DNA of 64,000 nt from HLUCCA09 sp038745585 (GCA_038745585.1 JBCDLH010000006.1:186001-250000); one strand, 5' to 3'. Numbered from the stretch's first letter, positions 33,762-43,230 are shown. The notes: generated from the sequence alone by a model not told the origin. Made by a program: numbers and translations.

Positions 33762-35417
33762 TCACATATTCGGATAGTTCGGACCGTCGCCCCCCTGCGG
33801 CACTGTCCAAACGATGTTCTGGCTCGGATCTTTGATGTCGCAAGTTTTGCAGTGCACACAATTCTGAAAGTTGATTACGAAGCGTGCTTCTTTGCCCTCT
33901 TCTTCTACAAACTCGTAGACGCCTGCCGGACAATACCGCGCTGAAGGACCGGCAAACTTGGGTAGGTTGATCTCGACAGGGATGCGCTTGTCCTTGAGCG
34001 TTAGGTGCGCGGGCTGGCTTTCCTCATGGTTGGTCATCGAGAAAGAGACATTGGTCAGCCGGTCGAACGAGAGCGTGCCATCGGGTTTCGGGTAGTCGAT
34101 GGGTTTGAAGGCCTTTGCCTCGCCCGTGGCTTCGGCGTCCGATTTGGCGTGGCGAAGTGTGCCAAAGGGATTGAGACCGGTGAGGCTGCCGACCCACATG
34201 TCAATCCCGCCGAGGACGAGGCCGCCTACGAGGCCAAACTTCGACCACAGCGGTTTCACGTTGCGCACGGGCTTGAGGTCCTTTGCGATCGGCCCGGTTT
34301 TGCGCAAGAAATCCTCGTAAGCGGTCAGCTCGTCGCCCGAGCGCCCGTCCTTGATCGCTGCAGCGGCCGCTTCGGCGGCCTCGATGCCTGAGAGCATCGC
34401 ATTGTGGTTGCCTTTGATCCGCGGGACGTTGACGAGCCCGACAGAACAGCCGAGCAACGCGACGCCAGGTGCGACGGCCTTTGGCATCGACTGCCAGCCG
34501 CCCTCGGAGATCGCACGTGCACCGTAAGCAATACGTTTGCCGCCTTTCAGGAGCTCAGCGACCATAGGATGGTGCTTGAAGCGCTGAAACTCCATGTACG
34601 GGAAGACGTAGGGGTTCTCGTAGTTCAGGTGAACAACGAAGCCGACATAGACCTGATTGTTGTCCAGGTGGTAAATGAAAGAACCGCCGCCGGCGTTGCC
34701 GCCCAAGGGCCAACCCATCGTGTGGGTGACAGTGCCCTCGCGGTGCTTGCCGGGGTCGATCTCCCAGATCTCCTTCATGCCGAGGCCGTATTTCTGCGGG
34801 TCGCGCCCCCCAGCCAGGTCGAACGCTGCGATGACCTGCTTTGAAAGCGATCCCCGCACGCCCTCGCCCAGCATCACATATTTGCCGTGCAGCTCCATCC
34901 CCGGCTCATAAGCCGGGCCCGGCGTGCCGTCCGGCTCTTTGCCAAACTCGCCAGCGACGACGCCTTTGACACTTCGATCTTCGCCGTAGACAAGCTCGGA
35001 GCACGCCATGCCGGGGAAGATCTCGACGCCAAGCTCTTCGGCTTGTTCGGCCATCCAACGGCAGACATTGCCCATGGAGACAATGTAGTTGCCGTGATTG
35101 TTCATCAGCGGCGGCATCATCCAATTCGGCAATCGCAGCTGGCCCGCCTCACCGATGATATAGAAATTGTCCCTCTGGACGGGGACGTTGATAGGCGCCC
35201 CCTTGTCCTTCCAGTTGGGGATGAGCCGATCGAGGCCGACCGGATCGAGCACGGCACCCGAGAGGATATGCGCGCCAACCTCCGAGCCCTTTTCGAGGAC
35301 GACCACCTCGAGATCGGGGTCGATCTGCTTGAGGCGGATCGCGGCGGATAGCCCGGCAGGACCTGCGCCAACGATCACCACGTCGTACTCCATTGCCTCG
35401 CGTGTCACATCACTCAT
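33762..35417 (-). CDS. etfQO: electron-transfer flavoprotein-ubiquinone oxidoreductase
   Basis: Passes electrons from ETF (fatty-acid and amino-acid oxidation) to ubiquinone. The 551-residue protein has an N-terminal FAD site (VVIVGAGPAGLSAA), the membrane-quinone region, and a C-terminal 4Fe-4S ferredoxin motif (CPAGVYEF...NCVHCKTCD). I chose the ATG at 35417, with GAGG about 12 nt upstream. The longer ORF to 35843 overlaps greA and adds no domain. Useful partner of acyl-CoA dehydrogenases such as the one at 41521. Confidence 0.95.
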   Translation of the reverse strand: MSDVTREAMEYDVVIVGAGPAGLSAAIRLKQIDPDLEVVVLEKGSEVGAHILSGAVLDPVGLDRLIPNWKDKGAPINVPVQRDNFYIIGEAGQLRLPNWMMPPLMNNHGNYIVSMGNVCRWMAEQAEELGVEIFPGMACSELVYGEDRSVKGVVAGEFGKEPDGTPGPAYEPGMELHGKYVMLGEGVRGSLSKQVIAAFDLAGGRDPQKYGLGMKEIWEIDPGKHREGTVTHTMGWPLGGNAGGGSFIYHLDNNQVYVGFVVHLNYENPYVFPYMEFQRFKHHPMVAELLKGGKRIAYGARAISEGGWQSMPKAVAPGVALLGCSVGLVNVPRIKGNHNAMLSGIEAAEAAAAAIKDGRSGDELTAYEDFLRKTGPIAKDLKPVRNVKPLWSKFGLVGGLVLGGIDMWVGSLTGLNPFGTLRHAKSDAEATGEAKAFKPIDYPKPDGTLSFDRLTNVSFSMTNHEESQPAHLTLKDKRIPVEINLPKFAGPSARYCPAGVYEFVEEEGKEARFVINFQNCVHCKTCDIKDPSQNIVWTVPQGGDGPNYPNM

Positions 35418-35696
35418 CGCACCGGTCGCCTCTTCGTGTTCTGAACGCCCAACTCCACAGGGCCACGCCACAAAATAAGTCGCGTGTCGATATCGGACAG
35501 CGGACAGCCACGTCAATCGGGACGCAGCGACGTCTTGGCGCGTGATCGGGCGAGCGCGTCTCCTGCGCAGCACGCGACTTTCCGCAACATCCACTTCGGC
35601 GGCCGAGCGGCGCCAACGCGTTGGGCGGGTTTTAACTTGCACACGCCGCCCGGCATCCTCACCTTGCGGTGGCACAAGCGATACGAGCACGATCCC

Positions 35697-36167
35697 ATGG
35701 ACAAGATCCCAATCACCCGAAAGGGCGCCAGCTCGCTCGAGGATGAACTCAAGCAGCTCAAGAGCGTCGAACGCCCGGCCATCATCCAGGCCATCGCAGA
35801 GGCGCGTGAGCATGGCGACCTGAGCGAGAATGCCGAGTATCACTCCGCCCGCGAGAAGCAGAGCTTCATCGAGGGGCGCATCAAAGAGCTCGAGGGCCTG
35901 CTCAGCCTCGCCGACGTGATCGATCCGACGAAGCTCTCCGGCCCGATCAAGTTTGGCGCGACCGTCACCATCGTCGACGAAGACACCGACGAGGAGAAGA
36001 CCTACCAGATCGTGGGCGAACCAGAGGCGGACCTGGAAAAGGGTCTGTTGAACGTCCGCTCGCCGATTGCGCGGGCTTTGATTGGCAAAGAAGAGGGCGA
36101 CAGCGTCGAGGTACGTACGCCGGGCGGCGAAAAGAGCTATGAAGTTCTTGGGGTGAAGTACGTCTAG
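35697..36167 (+). CDS. greA: transcription elongation factor GreA
   Basis: Binds RNA polymerase and stimulates cleavage of backtracked RNA. The 156-residue protein has the N-terminal coiled coil (roughly 5-75, including EHGDLSENAEYH with the acidic tip) and the C-terminal FKBP-like domain ending VEVRTPGGEKSYEV. It is divergent from etfQO across 279 nt. Start ATG at 35697 matches the family length. Confidence 0.96.
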   Translation: MDKIPITRKGASSLEDELKQLKSVERPAIIQAIAEAREHGDLSENAEYHSAREKQSFIEGRIKELEGLLSLADVIDPTKLSGPIKFGATVTIVDEDTDEEKTYQIVGEPEADLEKGLLNVRSPIARALIGKEEGDSVEVRTPGGEKSYEVLGVKYV

Positions 36168-36209
36168 GCGCCCTCAAACTCGTCAACAGCAACAGGTGCG
36201 TGACCGTTC

Positions 36210-37259
36210 ATGAGCGAGAGCAGCGAAGCTTCCGATCCGGCGCTGACTGCGACGCGGCCAAGAGGGCCCGAGCCCGCCTTGGACCCCGCGAGCGCGGTCG
36301 CCCTCGTGCTCTCGGCGATCTGGGTGCTGGGCACGGTCTCGGCGCTGATGTTTCTGCCCTCGGGCAACGCGGCCGGTTTCAACGGGTTGAACTTTATTGT
36401 CGCGATCGTCGCTGTCGTCTTGCCCGTCGCAATGATCTGGGTCTCGGCGCTGTCGGCCCGCGCGGCACGGACCCTGCGCGAAGAGAGTGAGCGTCTCTCC
36501 GCAGCGGTCGACGCGATCCGCGCCTCTGCCATCCAACAGACCCAAGCCGCAGGCTCGGGCATCCGCGCGCCAGTCGAAGCCAAGCTCGACGAGATCGCCC
36601 GCGCCCAGCGTCAAGCGGAGGCCGCCCTCGCACGTCTCACGCAAGGCGGGGGTGCTGCCATCGCCCCCATGGGCACGCAGCCCCGCGCGGAGCGGATCGC
36701 ACCGGCGCGCAAGGAGGCGCCTGCAGCCCAGCAAGAGAGCGCGCAGCCCCGCCTTGCGCTCGGCCCGCCCGAGGACCAGGACGGCGAGCCCATTCCGAAT
36801 GAAGAGTTCATCCGCGCGCTCAACTTTCCCGAAGACGAACGGGACGCGGCGGGCTTTCATGCTTTGCGCCTCGCGCTCAAGGATCATTTCAGCGCGGGTC
36901 TGATCCGGTCCTCCCAGGATGTGTTGACGCTGCTGTCCGAAGACGGGATCTACATGGACGACCTCACCCCGGATCTCGCAAGGCCCGAGGTCTGGCGCCG
37001 CTTTGCGCAAGGCGAGCGGGGCAAGGGGATCGCAGCGCTCGGCGGGGTGCGCGACCGGTCGTGCCTGTCGCTCGCGGCGGGGCGGATGCGGCAAGACCCC
37101 GTGTTTCGCGATGTTGCGCATCATTTCTTGCGCAAGTTCGACCACACGATTGCAGAGTTTGAGCCGCGCGCCGCCGACGCCGATTTCGTCGCCCTCGCCG
37201 ATACGCGCACGGCGCGCGCCTTTATGCTTCTTGGGCGGGTCGCCGGAACCTTTGACTAG
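36210..37259 (+). CDS. unknown two-helix membrane protein with coiled coil
   Basis: A 349-residue protein with two hydrophobic helices (about 30-50 and 62-80), then a coiled-coil-like segment (about 85-155, ERLSAAVDAIRASA), an Ala/Arg/Glu-rich linker, and a conserved-looking C-terminal domain (about 200-345) beginning LNFPEDERDAAGF. I do not recognise a named family. It starts 42 nt after greA and converges with the GNAT gene (4-nt overlap). Probably an inner-membrane protein. Confidence 0.8.
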   Translation: MSESSEASDPALTATRPRGPEPALDPASAVALVLSAIWVLGTVSALMFLPSGNAAGFNGLNFIVAIVAVVLPVAMIWVSALSARAARTLREESERLSAAVDAIRASAIQQTQAAGSGIRAPVEAKLDEIARAQRQAEAALARLTQGGGAAIAPMGTQPRAERIAPARKEAPAAQQESAQPRLALGPPEDQDGEPIPNEEFIRALNFPEDERDAAGFHALRLALKDHFSAGLIRSSQDVLTLLSEDGIYMDDLTPDLARPEVWRRFAQGERGKGIAALGGVRDRSCLSLAAGRMRQDPVFRDVAHHFLRKFDHTIAEFEPRAADADFVALADTRTARAFMLLGRVAGTFD

Positions 37260-37897
37260 CACGCACCGGGCTCGCCAAGCCGCAGGACCATCGTCGTCGA
37301 CGTCCGAAAGCCAAAGACATACCGCAAGGGGCCCAGCTGCTCGACACGGGTTGCCACGAACCCGAGCCGTTCGTAGAGGCTCCTCGCCCGAGGGTTGGTG
37401 TCAACCACATCGAGACGCACCTCTCGGCAGCCGCGCCGCGCTGCCTCGGCGACGATCTCGGCGACCAGCTTGGAGCCGATGCCGAGGCCACGGGCGCGGG
37501 ATGCCACGAACAGACCGTCCATCAGCAATTGGCCGTCGCTCAGCCTGCGCTCCGTAAGGTCGAGGAGCGGCCCCCGCCAGAGCGCCCCGGCCCAGCCATA
37601 GGCAGCGGCGAGATCGCCAAACCCCGATGTCACTAGACCGCCCGTAACGGTTTTGATCCCCGCCACCCCGAGAACGTTGCCGTCCGCATCGAGCGCTGAG
37701 ATCGCGAATTCGGGCGCGAGGGCCCGCTTGAGGAAGTCCAGCGCTTTGGCTTCTGGCCGCATGACCCGCCCCAGCTTGGCTGAGAACGCTTCCCAGAAGA
37801 GCGCGGCGACCGCGTTGCGCTGGTCCTCTGGAAAACCCGGAACGATGCGCGGCGGGGCAGGGGGCTCAGAGCTTGAGTATAGCGGCGGCAAGGTCAT
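37256..37897 (-). CDS. GNAT family N-acetyltransferase
   Basis: A 213-residue acetyltransferase with the acetyl-CoA motif A region GLGIGSKLVAEIVAEA (Q/RxxGxG/A-like) and NPRARSLYERLGFV. Substrate unknown. The ATG at 37897 lies inside the last 32 nt of mobA, consistent with a coupled pair. The longer ORF back to 38116 would run antisense-free but through mobA in another frame, so it was rejected. Confidence 0.85.
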   Translation of the reverse strand: MTLPPLYSSSEPPAPPRIVPGFPEDQRNAVAALFWEAFSAKLGRVMRPEAKALDFLKRALAPEFAISALDADGNVLGVAGIKTVTGGLVTSGFGDLAAAYGWAGALWRGPLLDLTERRLSDGQLLMDGLFVASRARGLGIGSKLVAEIVAEAARRGCREVRLDVVDTNPRARSLYERLGFVATRVEQLGPLRYVFGFRTSTTMVLRLGEPGAC

Positions 37898-38474
37898 CGG
37901 GCGTGTTGATGTTGAAAAAGGGTTCTCCTTCGAACGGCACAAGTCGGAACCCGGCCTTGTCCGCGAAGGCCATGACCTTGTACGCCTGCGCGCGGAGTGT
38001 GTCTTCCAGTAACGGTAAAACGTCGACTGACCAGAGCCCAAAGGTTCCATGAGCCCCGCTTTCGGTGGCGGCGATGGCGACGGGCGCAACCCCCCGATGC
38101 GCAAAGAGGCGCGCACCGAGATCCATCGGGAAGAAGGGCGTATCGACCGCAGCGCTCAAGACATCCTGCAGCCCTCGGTCTTTCGCGCAAGTAAGGCCGG
38201 CAAGGAGGCCTGCAAGCGGGCCGGCGTAGCCTGCGATGGGATCTTCGAGTGCAATCGCGTCCTCTGGCAAGAGGCGGTGCAGGCGCGCGGGGTCCGGCCC
38301 TGATGCGACCGCAAGAGCGGCACATTGCGGGCGCAGGCGCGCGGCTACACGAGAAATCAGGGGCGTGTCGCCGAGCTCTAGCGCAGCCTTGACCGCTCCT
38401 CCCATACGCCGTCCCGCCCCACCGGCCAGGATCAGGCCGAGCGTGCCAGTGGTTCCCCGATCGCTTGCTTGCAT
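37866..38474 (-). CDS. mobA: molybdenum cofactor guanylyltransferase MobA
   Basis: Adds GMP to molybdopterin to give the MGD cofactor. The 202-residue protein has the N-terminal LILAGGAGRRMGG with GTP-binding loop, the VDTPFFP metal segment and the terminal FFNINTPDDL. Chosen ATG at 38474 matches family length. The GNAT gene overlaps its 3' end. The MOSC gene at 23945 may also relate to molybdoenzymes. Confidence 0.93.
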   Translation of the reverse strand: MQASDRGTTGTLGLILAGGAGRRMGGAVKAALELGDTPLISRVAARLRPQCAALAVASGPDPARLHRLLPEDAIALEDPIAGYAGPLAGLLAGLTCAKDRGLQDVLSAAVDTPFFPMDLGARLFAHRGVAPVAIAATESGAHGTFGLWSVDVLPLLEDTLRAQAYKVMAFADKAGFRLVPFEGEPFFNINTPDDLAAAILKL

Positions 38475-38522
38475 CGGCCCCTCGTTGCCGGTACCGCCGA
38501 GACAGGAGAGTAGAGACACCCC

Positions 38523-39251
38523 ATGACAGCCGCCACCCGATCCTCCGCGTTTTTGCGCGGTGCGCGTAATTCTGCGCCGTTCCTGCTTGTGCTGACACCA
38601 TTTGCCATGCTGTTCGGACTGGTCGGGACGGAGGCGGGGCTCAACATCGCACAAGTGCTCGGTTTCTCGGTGCTCGTGATCGCGGGCGCGTCGCAACTCA
38701 CCGCGCTGCAACTGATGGTCGAAGAAGCGCCGACGGTTATTGTCCTTGTTTCGGCGTTGGCGGTGAACTTGCGGATGGCGATGTACTCCGCCTCGCTCGC
38801 GCCCTGGCTCGGTGGCGCACCGTTTTGGCAGCGTGCGCTTGCCGCCTATCTCCTGGTCGACAACTCCTGCGCACAATCCTTGGCCGAATATGAGGCGCGC
38901 CCCTCGGCCAGCATGGCCGAACGAATTACCTACTTCTTTGGCTCGATGTGCCTGATCGCGCCGATGTGGTATGCCGGGACGATACTCGGCGTCCTGGTGG
39001 GGCGCGATTTGCCCGAAGGGCTTGCTCTCGATATTGCCATGCCGATCACGTTCCTCGCGCTTGTGGCTCCCGCATTGCGGACACTTGCCCATGTGGCCGC
39101 TGCGCTGACCGCTTGTGTTCTCGGCCTCGCATTCGCGGGATTGCCTTATAACCTCGGTCTACTGCCCGCCGGTCTACTCGCGATGGCCGCGGGTGCAGAG
39201 GTTGAGCGGCGGGGTCTTGCGCGGCCGCTGCAGATCGGCCGGTCATCATGA
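38523..39251 (+). CDS. azlC: AzlC family branched-chain amino-acid exporter subunit
   Basis: A 242-residue multi-helix membrane protein of the AzlC family, the large subunit of branched-chain amino-acid exporters (as in Bacillus azlCD and Corynebacterium brnFE). It shows TPFAMLFGLVGTEAGL and the VNLRMAMYSASLAP signature. It overlaps azlD by ATGA and is divergent from mobA by 48 nt. Confidence 0.92.
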   Translation: MTAATRSSAFLRGARNSAPFLLVLTPFAMLFGLVGTEAGLNIAQVLGFSVLVIAGASQLTALQLMVEEAPTVIVLVSALAVNLRMAMYSASLAPWLGGAPFWQRALAAYLLVDNSCAQSLAEYEARPSASMAERITYFFGSMCLIAPMWYAGTILGVLVGRDLPEGLALDIAMPITFLALVAPALRTLAHVAAALTACVLGLAFAGLPYNLGLLPAGLLAMAAGAEVERRGLARPLQIGRSS

Positions 39252-39577
39252 ACGGGTGGTCGGATCTCGCGATCTGGGGGATCATTGCCGCGCTCGGCAT
39301 CGGCACATGGCTCATCCGCTTTTCGTTCCTCGGCCTTGTGGGGGACCGCGATCTGCCGCCCTGGGTCTTGAGGCACTTGCGCTATACGCCTGTCGCCGTC
39401 CTGCCTGCCTTGCTTGCCCCGTTGCTCGTGTGGCCAGAGAGCACCGGAGGCACGTTCGACCCTCCCCGCCTCGTCGCGGCGGCGATGACGGTTGTGGTTG
39501 GCCTATACACGCGGAGCATTCTTTGGGCCGTGGCGTCGGGTCTAGGGACCTTCTTCTCGCTACAGGTGCTATTCTAG
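39248..39577 (+). CDS. azlD: AzlD family small exporter subunit
   Basis: A 109-residue, four-helix membrane protein that pairs with AzlC. It has GIGTWLIRFSFL, LPPWVLRHLRYTPVAVLPALLAPLL, and a C-terminal hydrophobic segment. Length and the ATGA overlap with azlC are typical. Confidence 0.92.
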   Translation: MNGWSDLAIWGIIAALGIGTWLIRFSFLGLVGDRDLPPWVLRHLRYTPVAVLPALLAPLLVWPESTGGTFDPPRLVAAAMTVVVGLYTRSILWAVASGLGTFFSLQVLF

Positions 39578-39584
39578 GTGCCGC

Positions 39585-40208
39585 TTACCGCACACGCGGG
39601 GCGCGCATCAGGTCGCCCCGATTGTCCGGGCTGTCGTCCTCGTAAAGCGCCGTGCGCACGTCTGATCGGCTCTCGAAATAGTTCATCGTGTTCTTCGGGA
39701 ACCACGAATTTGGGATCGCGCGAAACTCGGGCAACTCCCGCAGTACTTCAACAATCGCGATGTTGCACCGCGCCGGGCCAACGGGCCCCGCTTGCTGAAC
39801 CAGGGCCAAGGCACGCTCGGCCGAGCCCGCCGAAATCGAGACTTCGTTGGTTCGGACGCGGTAGGTCACCCGGGCATGGTAGTCGATGTAAAAGTCGAGC
39901 GCGGCCGCGTTGATCCCAAAGAAAACATCGTTGCGCTCGGGCAATTGCGGGTGATTGAAGCTTCCGGCTGGATCAAAGATGACCCGCTGCGACGCGTTCA
40001 CCATGAGCCCCGAATGCGCCCCTTCCTCGGATCGATTGCTGATCATCGTAAAGAGCATGACGGCAGGCGGCCCGTCATGGCGATAGATGGCGCGCGAGAC
40101 CTCGTCTTCCGACGCCCAGACAGGATCGCCCCCGCAGGCCGAAAGGCCGAGCGGCAAAACGGAGGCCGCGCCGAGGCGGCCGAGCAAGGCCCTACGTGAG
40201 AGCGGCAC
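39585..40208 (-). CDS. Rhodobacterales lipoprotein of unknown function
   Basis: A 207-residue protein with a lipoprotein signal: MPLSRRALLGRLGAASVLPL then LSAC as lipobox (Cys near 25). It starts with GTG, 12 nt after the stop of the aa3 oxidase subunit IV gene, and AAGG lies about 9 nt upstream. The remainder has no motif I recognise. Probably in one unit with the subunit IV gene. Confidence 0.75.
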   Translation of the reverse strand: MPLSRRALLGRLGAASVLPLGLSACGGDPVWASEDEVSRAIYRHDGPPAVMLFTMISNRSEEGAHSGLMVNASQRVIFDPAGSFNHPQLPERNDVFFGINAAALDFYIDYHARVTYRVRTNEVSISAGSAERALALVQQAGPVGPARCNIAIVEVLRELPEFRAIPNSWFPKNTMNYFESRSDVRTALYEDDSPDNRGDLMRAPRVR

Positions 40209-40220
40209 GAGGGGCTGGCC

Positions 40221-40361
40221 TTAACCGGCGATCAAATAGAGGAATATCAGAAAGACGATGATCCCGATCGTCGTATTCGTGGCAAAGCGCATGAAGCCGG
40301 CAAAGGTTTTCTCCTGGTCGGAGATATCCATCTTGCCGGGCTCGAACTTCTCTTCCGCCAT
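40221..40361 (-). CDS. aa3-type cytochrome c oxidase subunit IV
   Basis: A 46-residue protein encoding MAEEKFEPGKMDISDQEKTF then a single transmembrane helix (about residues 31-45). This is the pattern of the bacterial aa3 oxidase subunit IV: a short acidic head with D..QEKTF.GF and one helix. GAGGGAGA lies 7 nt upstream. It is below common ORF size limits, so automatic pipelines may miss it. The rest of the oxidase is not in this window. Confidence 0.85.
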   Translation of the reverse strand: MAEEKFEPGKMDISDQEKTFAGFMRFATNTTIGIIVFLIFLYLIAG

Positions 40362-40458
40362 CGCAGTCTCCCTCTTCGCGTGCGGGCGTTTTTAGCGCGG
40401 CAAACCGTGCCTGTTAAGCGCTGTCGCGTCTATGTGAGCGCGCGATAAGGGCGCAGCG

Positions 40459-41517
40459 TTAGCCCGTGACGAGGCTATGGAGCCAAGCGCCATCCGCGCG
40501 CCGGTTCCGCGTGGTCTCGCCTGCATTATACAAGTGGTTGAGATGCGCGATGGCCTCGACCAGCGCGAGGCCATACTCGCCGGCGCCGATGTCCCGGCGA
40601 AAGAGCGGCGGGAAGCAGTCATGCGCGGTTCGTGGGGCTTCGGCGAGCCAAGCGCGGAGACGGTCGAGCGCGCCGGTGTGGTTTTCGGCGAGTTGCCGCA
40701 GCCGTGCCGGAAGGCCGGTATAGGGCAGCTTGTGGCCAGGCAGGACAAGGTGGTCGTGCAGGGCAAGGCCCGCAAATCGTGTGCAGCTCTCCAGCCATTC
40801 CGCAACGGGATCGGCTTCGGGCTCAGTCGCATACACCCCAAGATTGGGCGAGATCGACGGCAAAAGCTGGTCTCCGCCGAGGACCAAGCTGTCATCTCGC
40901 GACCAGAGCGTGGCATGATCCGGCGCGTGCCCTGAGCCGAGCCGCACGTCCCAATCGCGTCCGCCGACCCTGAGCGTGTCGCCCTCGCGAATGCACGTAA
41001 ATCCAAGGGGCAGGGGCGCTACGCAATCGGCAAAGTTACACGGCCGCTCCCTTGCGCGCTGCGCCAGAATGTCTGCTGGCATGCCCGCGCCGCGCCAGAA
41101 GGCAAGCGTCTCCTCGGTTGGCCGATCTTGCGCGTCGAGCGTCAGCATGCGCGCAAAGAGCCAGGCCGTCCGCGTCGCGACGAGTTCTGCGCCATGCGCC
41201 GCCTGAAACCAACCGGCCAGACCGACATGGTCGGGATGGTGGTGGGTGACGAGGACGCGGCGCAGGGGCTTGCCGCCCAGCGGGCCGCTGAGAAGCGTCT
41301 CCCAGATCGCGCGGGAGCGCTTCGAGTCCAGCCCGGTGTCGACGAGCGTCCAGCCGTTGCCGTCCTCCAGGGCAAACACGTTGACGTGATCAAGCGCCAT
41401 GGGCAGAGGCAAGCGCAGCCAAAGAACGCCGTCGGCGACTTCTGTCGCGGCGCCCTCGGCAGGCGGCTCCGCCCAGGGATAGGCAATCGGCGCCGCGTCC
41501 GCCTCCGTCCCGTCCAT
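40459..41517 (-). CDS. MBL-fold metallo-hydrolase
   Basis: A 352-residue metallo-beta-lactamase-fold hydrolase with the metal motif HHHPDHVGL (HxHxDH) and further metal ligands HAPDH and HKLPYTG. Members of this subfamily (long form, with helical C-terminus) are often annotated MBL-fold hydrolase with no known substrate. It starts just 3 nt after the acyl-CoA dehydrogenase gene ends, so the two are probably co-transcribed. Confidence 0.88.
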   Translation of the reverse strand: MDGTEADAAPIAYPWAEPPAEGAATEVADGVLWLRLPLPMALDHVNVFALEDGNGWTLVDTGLDSKRSRAIWETLLSGPLGGKPLRRVLVTHHHPDHVGLAGWFQAAHGAELVATRTAWLFARMLTLDAQDRPTEETLAFWRGAGMPADILAQRARERPCNFADCVAPLPLGFTCIREGDTLRVGGRDWDVRLGSGHAPDHATLWSRDDSLVLGGDQLLPSISPNLGVYATEPEADPVAEWLESCTRFAGLALHDHLVLPGHKLPYTGLPARLRQLAENHTGALDRLRAWLAEAPRTAHDCFPPLFRRDIGAGEYGLALVEAIAHLNHLYNAGETTRNRRADGAWLHSLVTG

Positions 41518-41520
41518 GTC

Positions 41521-43230
41521 TCAGGCCGCCGCGAGTGCGTCGTTCGTGATCGCATAGAGCCCGGCTTCTCCGGCGCGCGCTTGGGCCAGGAGGGCGGCGT
41601 GCTCCGGGAGCAGGCGTTCGACAAAAAAGGATGCGAGCGGAAGGCGCGCGGGCTCCGCGATTGCCGCTTTGAGGTGAAAATGCCCCCCCACAACTCGCGC
41701 GAAGGCGCGCAGATAGGGCACGGCCCCCGCGAAGCGATCTTGAAGCCCCTGTTCGACGAGCCACTCCGTCGTCTCACGCAGGTTTTCAGCGGCTTGCCAT
41801 ACATCTGCAGCACGCGCCTGATGTGCTGCGCGGGCGGTTTCAGCGCCGGTCTGGACCTCTTCGAGCAGCCGGAACGCCGCTTCCCCACCATCCGAAAGCT
41901 TGCGCCCAACCAGATCCATCGCCTGAATGCCGTTCGTGCCTTCGTAGATCGTCGTGACGCGCACATCGCGGGCGAATTGGGCGACGCCGGTCTCTTCGAC
42001 AAAACCCATGCCGCCATGCACTTGGATCGCGAGGGCGGCAACGTCGTTGCCGACATCGGTCCCAAAAGCTTTGGCAATCGGCGTTAGCAGCGCGGCCCGG
42101 GCGGCCCATTCGGGTGCATCCGTGGCCGTCTCCATGTCGATGGCGACGGCGCAGGCCAGGGCGATGGCGCGGGCGGCAAAGGTCTCGGCGCGCATATGGG
42201 CGAGCATCCGGCGCACATCGGCATGCTCGGCGATGGGGCCATCGCCGTTGCCAAGGGGCGTTCGACCCTGTTTGCGCTCAAGCGCCCAAGCGAGTGCGGC
42301 TTGCGTTGCGCCTTCGGCGGCGCCGATCCCCTGGCACGCGACGCCAAGCCGGGCGCTGTTCATCATGGTGAACATCGCGGCCATGCCGCCGCCCTCCTCG
42401 CCGACGAGCCAGCCCGTCGCCCCGTCGTATTCCATGACGCAGGTCGGCGTCGCATGGAGGCCCATTTTGTGCTCGACGCTGCGCACAGAGACACCATTGG
42501 CCGCACCGGCCTCACCCGCCGCATCGGGCAAGCGCTTGGGCACCAGAAAGAGGCTTATCCCCTTTGTGCCCGCCGCTGCGCCTGGCAGCCGCGCCAATAC
42601 GAGATGGACGACATTGTCCACCAAATCGCTGTCGCCATAGGTGATGTAGATCTTCGTGCCTGTGATCCGATAGGTCCCGTCGCCGACCGCTTTGGCACGC
42701 GTCGTCAGCGCCCCAACATCCGAGCCCGCGTGCGCTTCTGTCAGGTTCATCGTGCCGGACCATTTGCCGGAGATGAGATGCGGCAGGTAGCGCTCCTTCA
42801 GAGGTTGGGAGGCATGGGCCGCGATAGCCTCGATCTGACCCTGAGAGAGCAGCGCGCCCGTCTGAATGCCGAGATTGGCTGCGCTCATCATGTCGTTGAT
42901 TGCAGTTTGCAGCACATTGGGCAGTCCCATACCGCCAAACTCCGCCGGCGCGGCAACGCTGACCCAGCCGCCCTCGGCGAGCTGGCCATATGCCGAGCGA
43001 GTGCCGGGCACGGTGCGGACGAGGCCGTTTTCGAGATAGGCGGGCGTGAGGTCGCCGGCGCGGCGCACCGGCTCCAAAACGTCGGTACAGAGCCGACCGG
43101 CCTCGCTCAAGACAGCGTGAACCAGATCGTCGGTTGCATCGCTGAAGCGTTCGGTGGCTTGCACCGTGCCGAACCCGGCTACATGGCGCAGCAGAAACTC
43201 AAACTCCGAGACGGGGGCGGTAAAGGGCAT
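41521..43230 (-). CDS. acyl-CoA dehydrogenase, DmdC-like long form
   Basis: A 569-residue flavin-dependent acyl-CoA dehydrogenase with the extra C-terminal domain that sets apart the DmdC (3-methylmercaptopropionyl-CoA dehydrogenase) branch. I see MNLTEAHAGSDVGAL, the ACAD signature, and the catalytic Glu in IYEGTNGIQAMDLVG. DmdC belongs to DMSP demethylation, but related paralogues oxidise other acyl-CoAs, so the substrate is open. The dmdB, dmdD and dmdA genes are absent from the window. It has a good GGAGG SD. Confidence 0.8.
   Translation of the reverse strand: MPFTAPVSEFEFLLRHVAGFGTVQATERFSDATDDLVHAVLSEAGRLCTDVLEPVRRAGDLTPAYLENGLVRTVPGTRSAYGQLAEGGWVSVAAPAEFGGMGLPNVLQTAINDMMSAANLGIQTGALLSQGQIEAIAAHASQPLKERYLPHLISGKWSGTMNLTEAHAGSDVGALTTRAKAVGDGTYRITGTKIYITYGDSDLVDNVVHLVLARLPGAAAGTKGISLFLVPKRLPDAAGEAGAANGVSVRSVEHKMGLHATPTCVMEYDGATGWLVGEEGGGMAAMFTMMNSARLGVACQGIGAAEGATQAALAWALERKQGRTPLGNGDGPIAEHADVRRMLAHMRAETFAARAIALACAVAIDMETATDAPEWAARAALLTPIAKAFGTDVGNDVAALAIQVHGGMGFVEETGVAQFARDVRVTTIYEGTNGIQAMDLVGRKLSDGGEAAFRLLEEVQTGAETARAAHQARAADVWQAAENLRETTEWLVEQGLQDRFAGAVPYLRAFARVVGGHFHLKAAIAEPARLPLASFFVERLLPEHAALLAQARAGEAGLYAITNDALAAA

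Noticed and set aside
41128..42087. 319-codon plus-strand frame
   Set aside because: Shadow of the MBL hydrolase and dehydrogenase genes.
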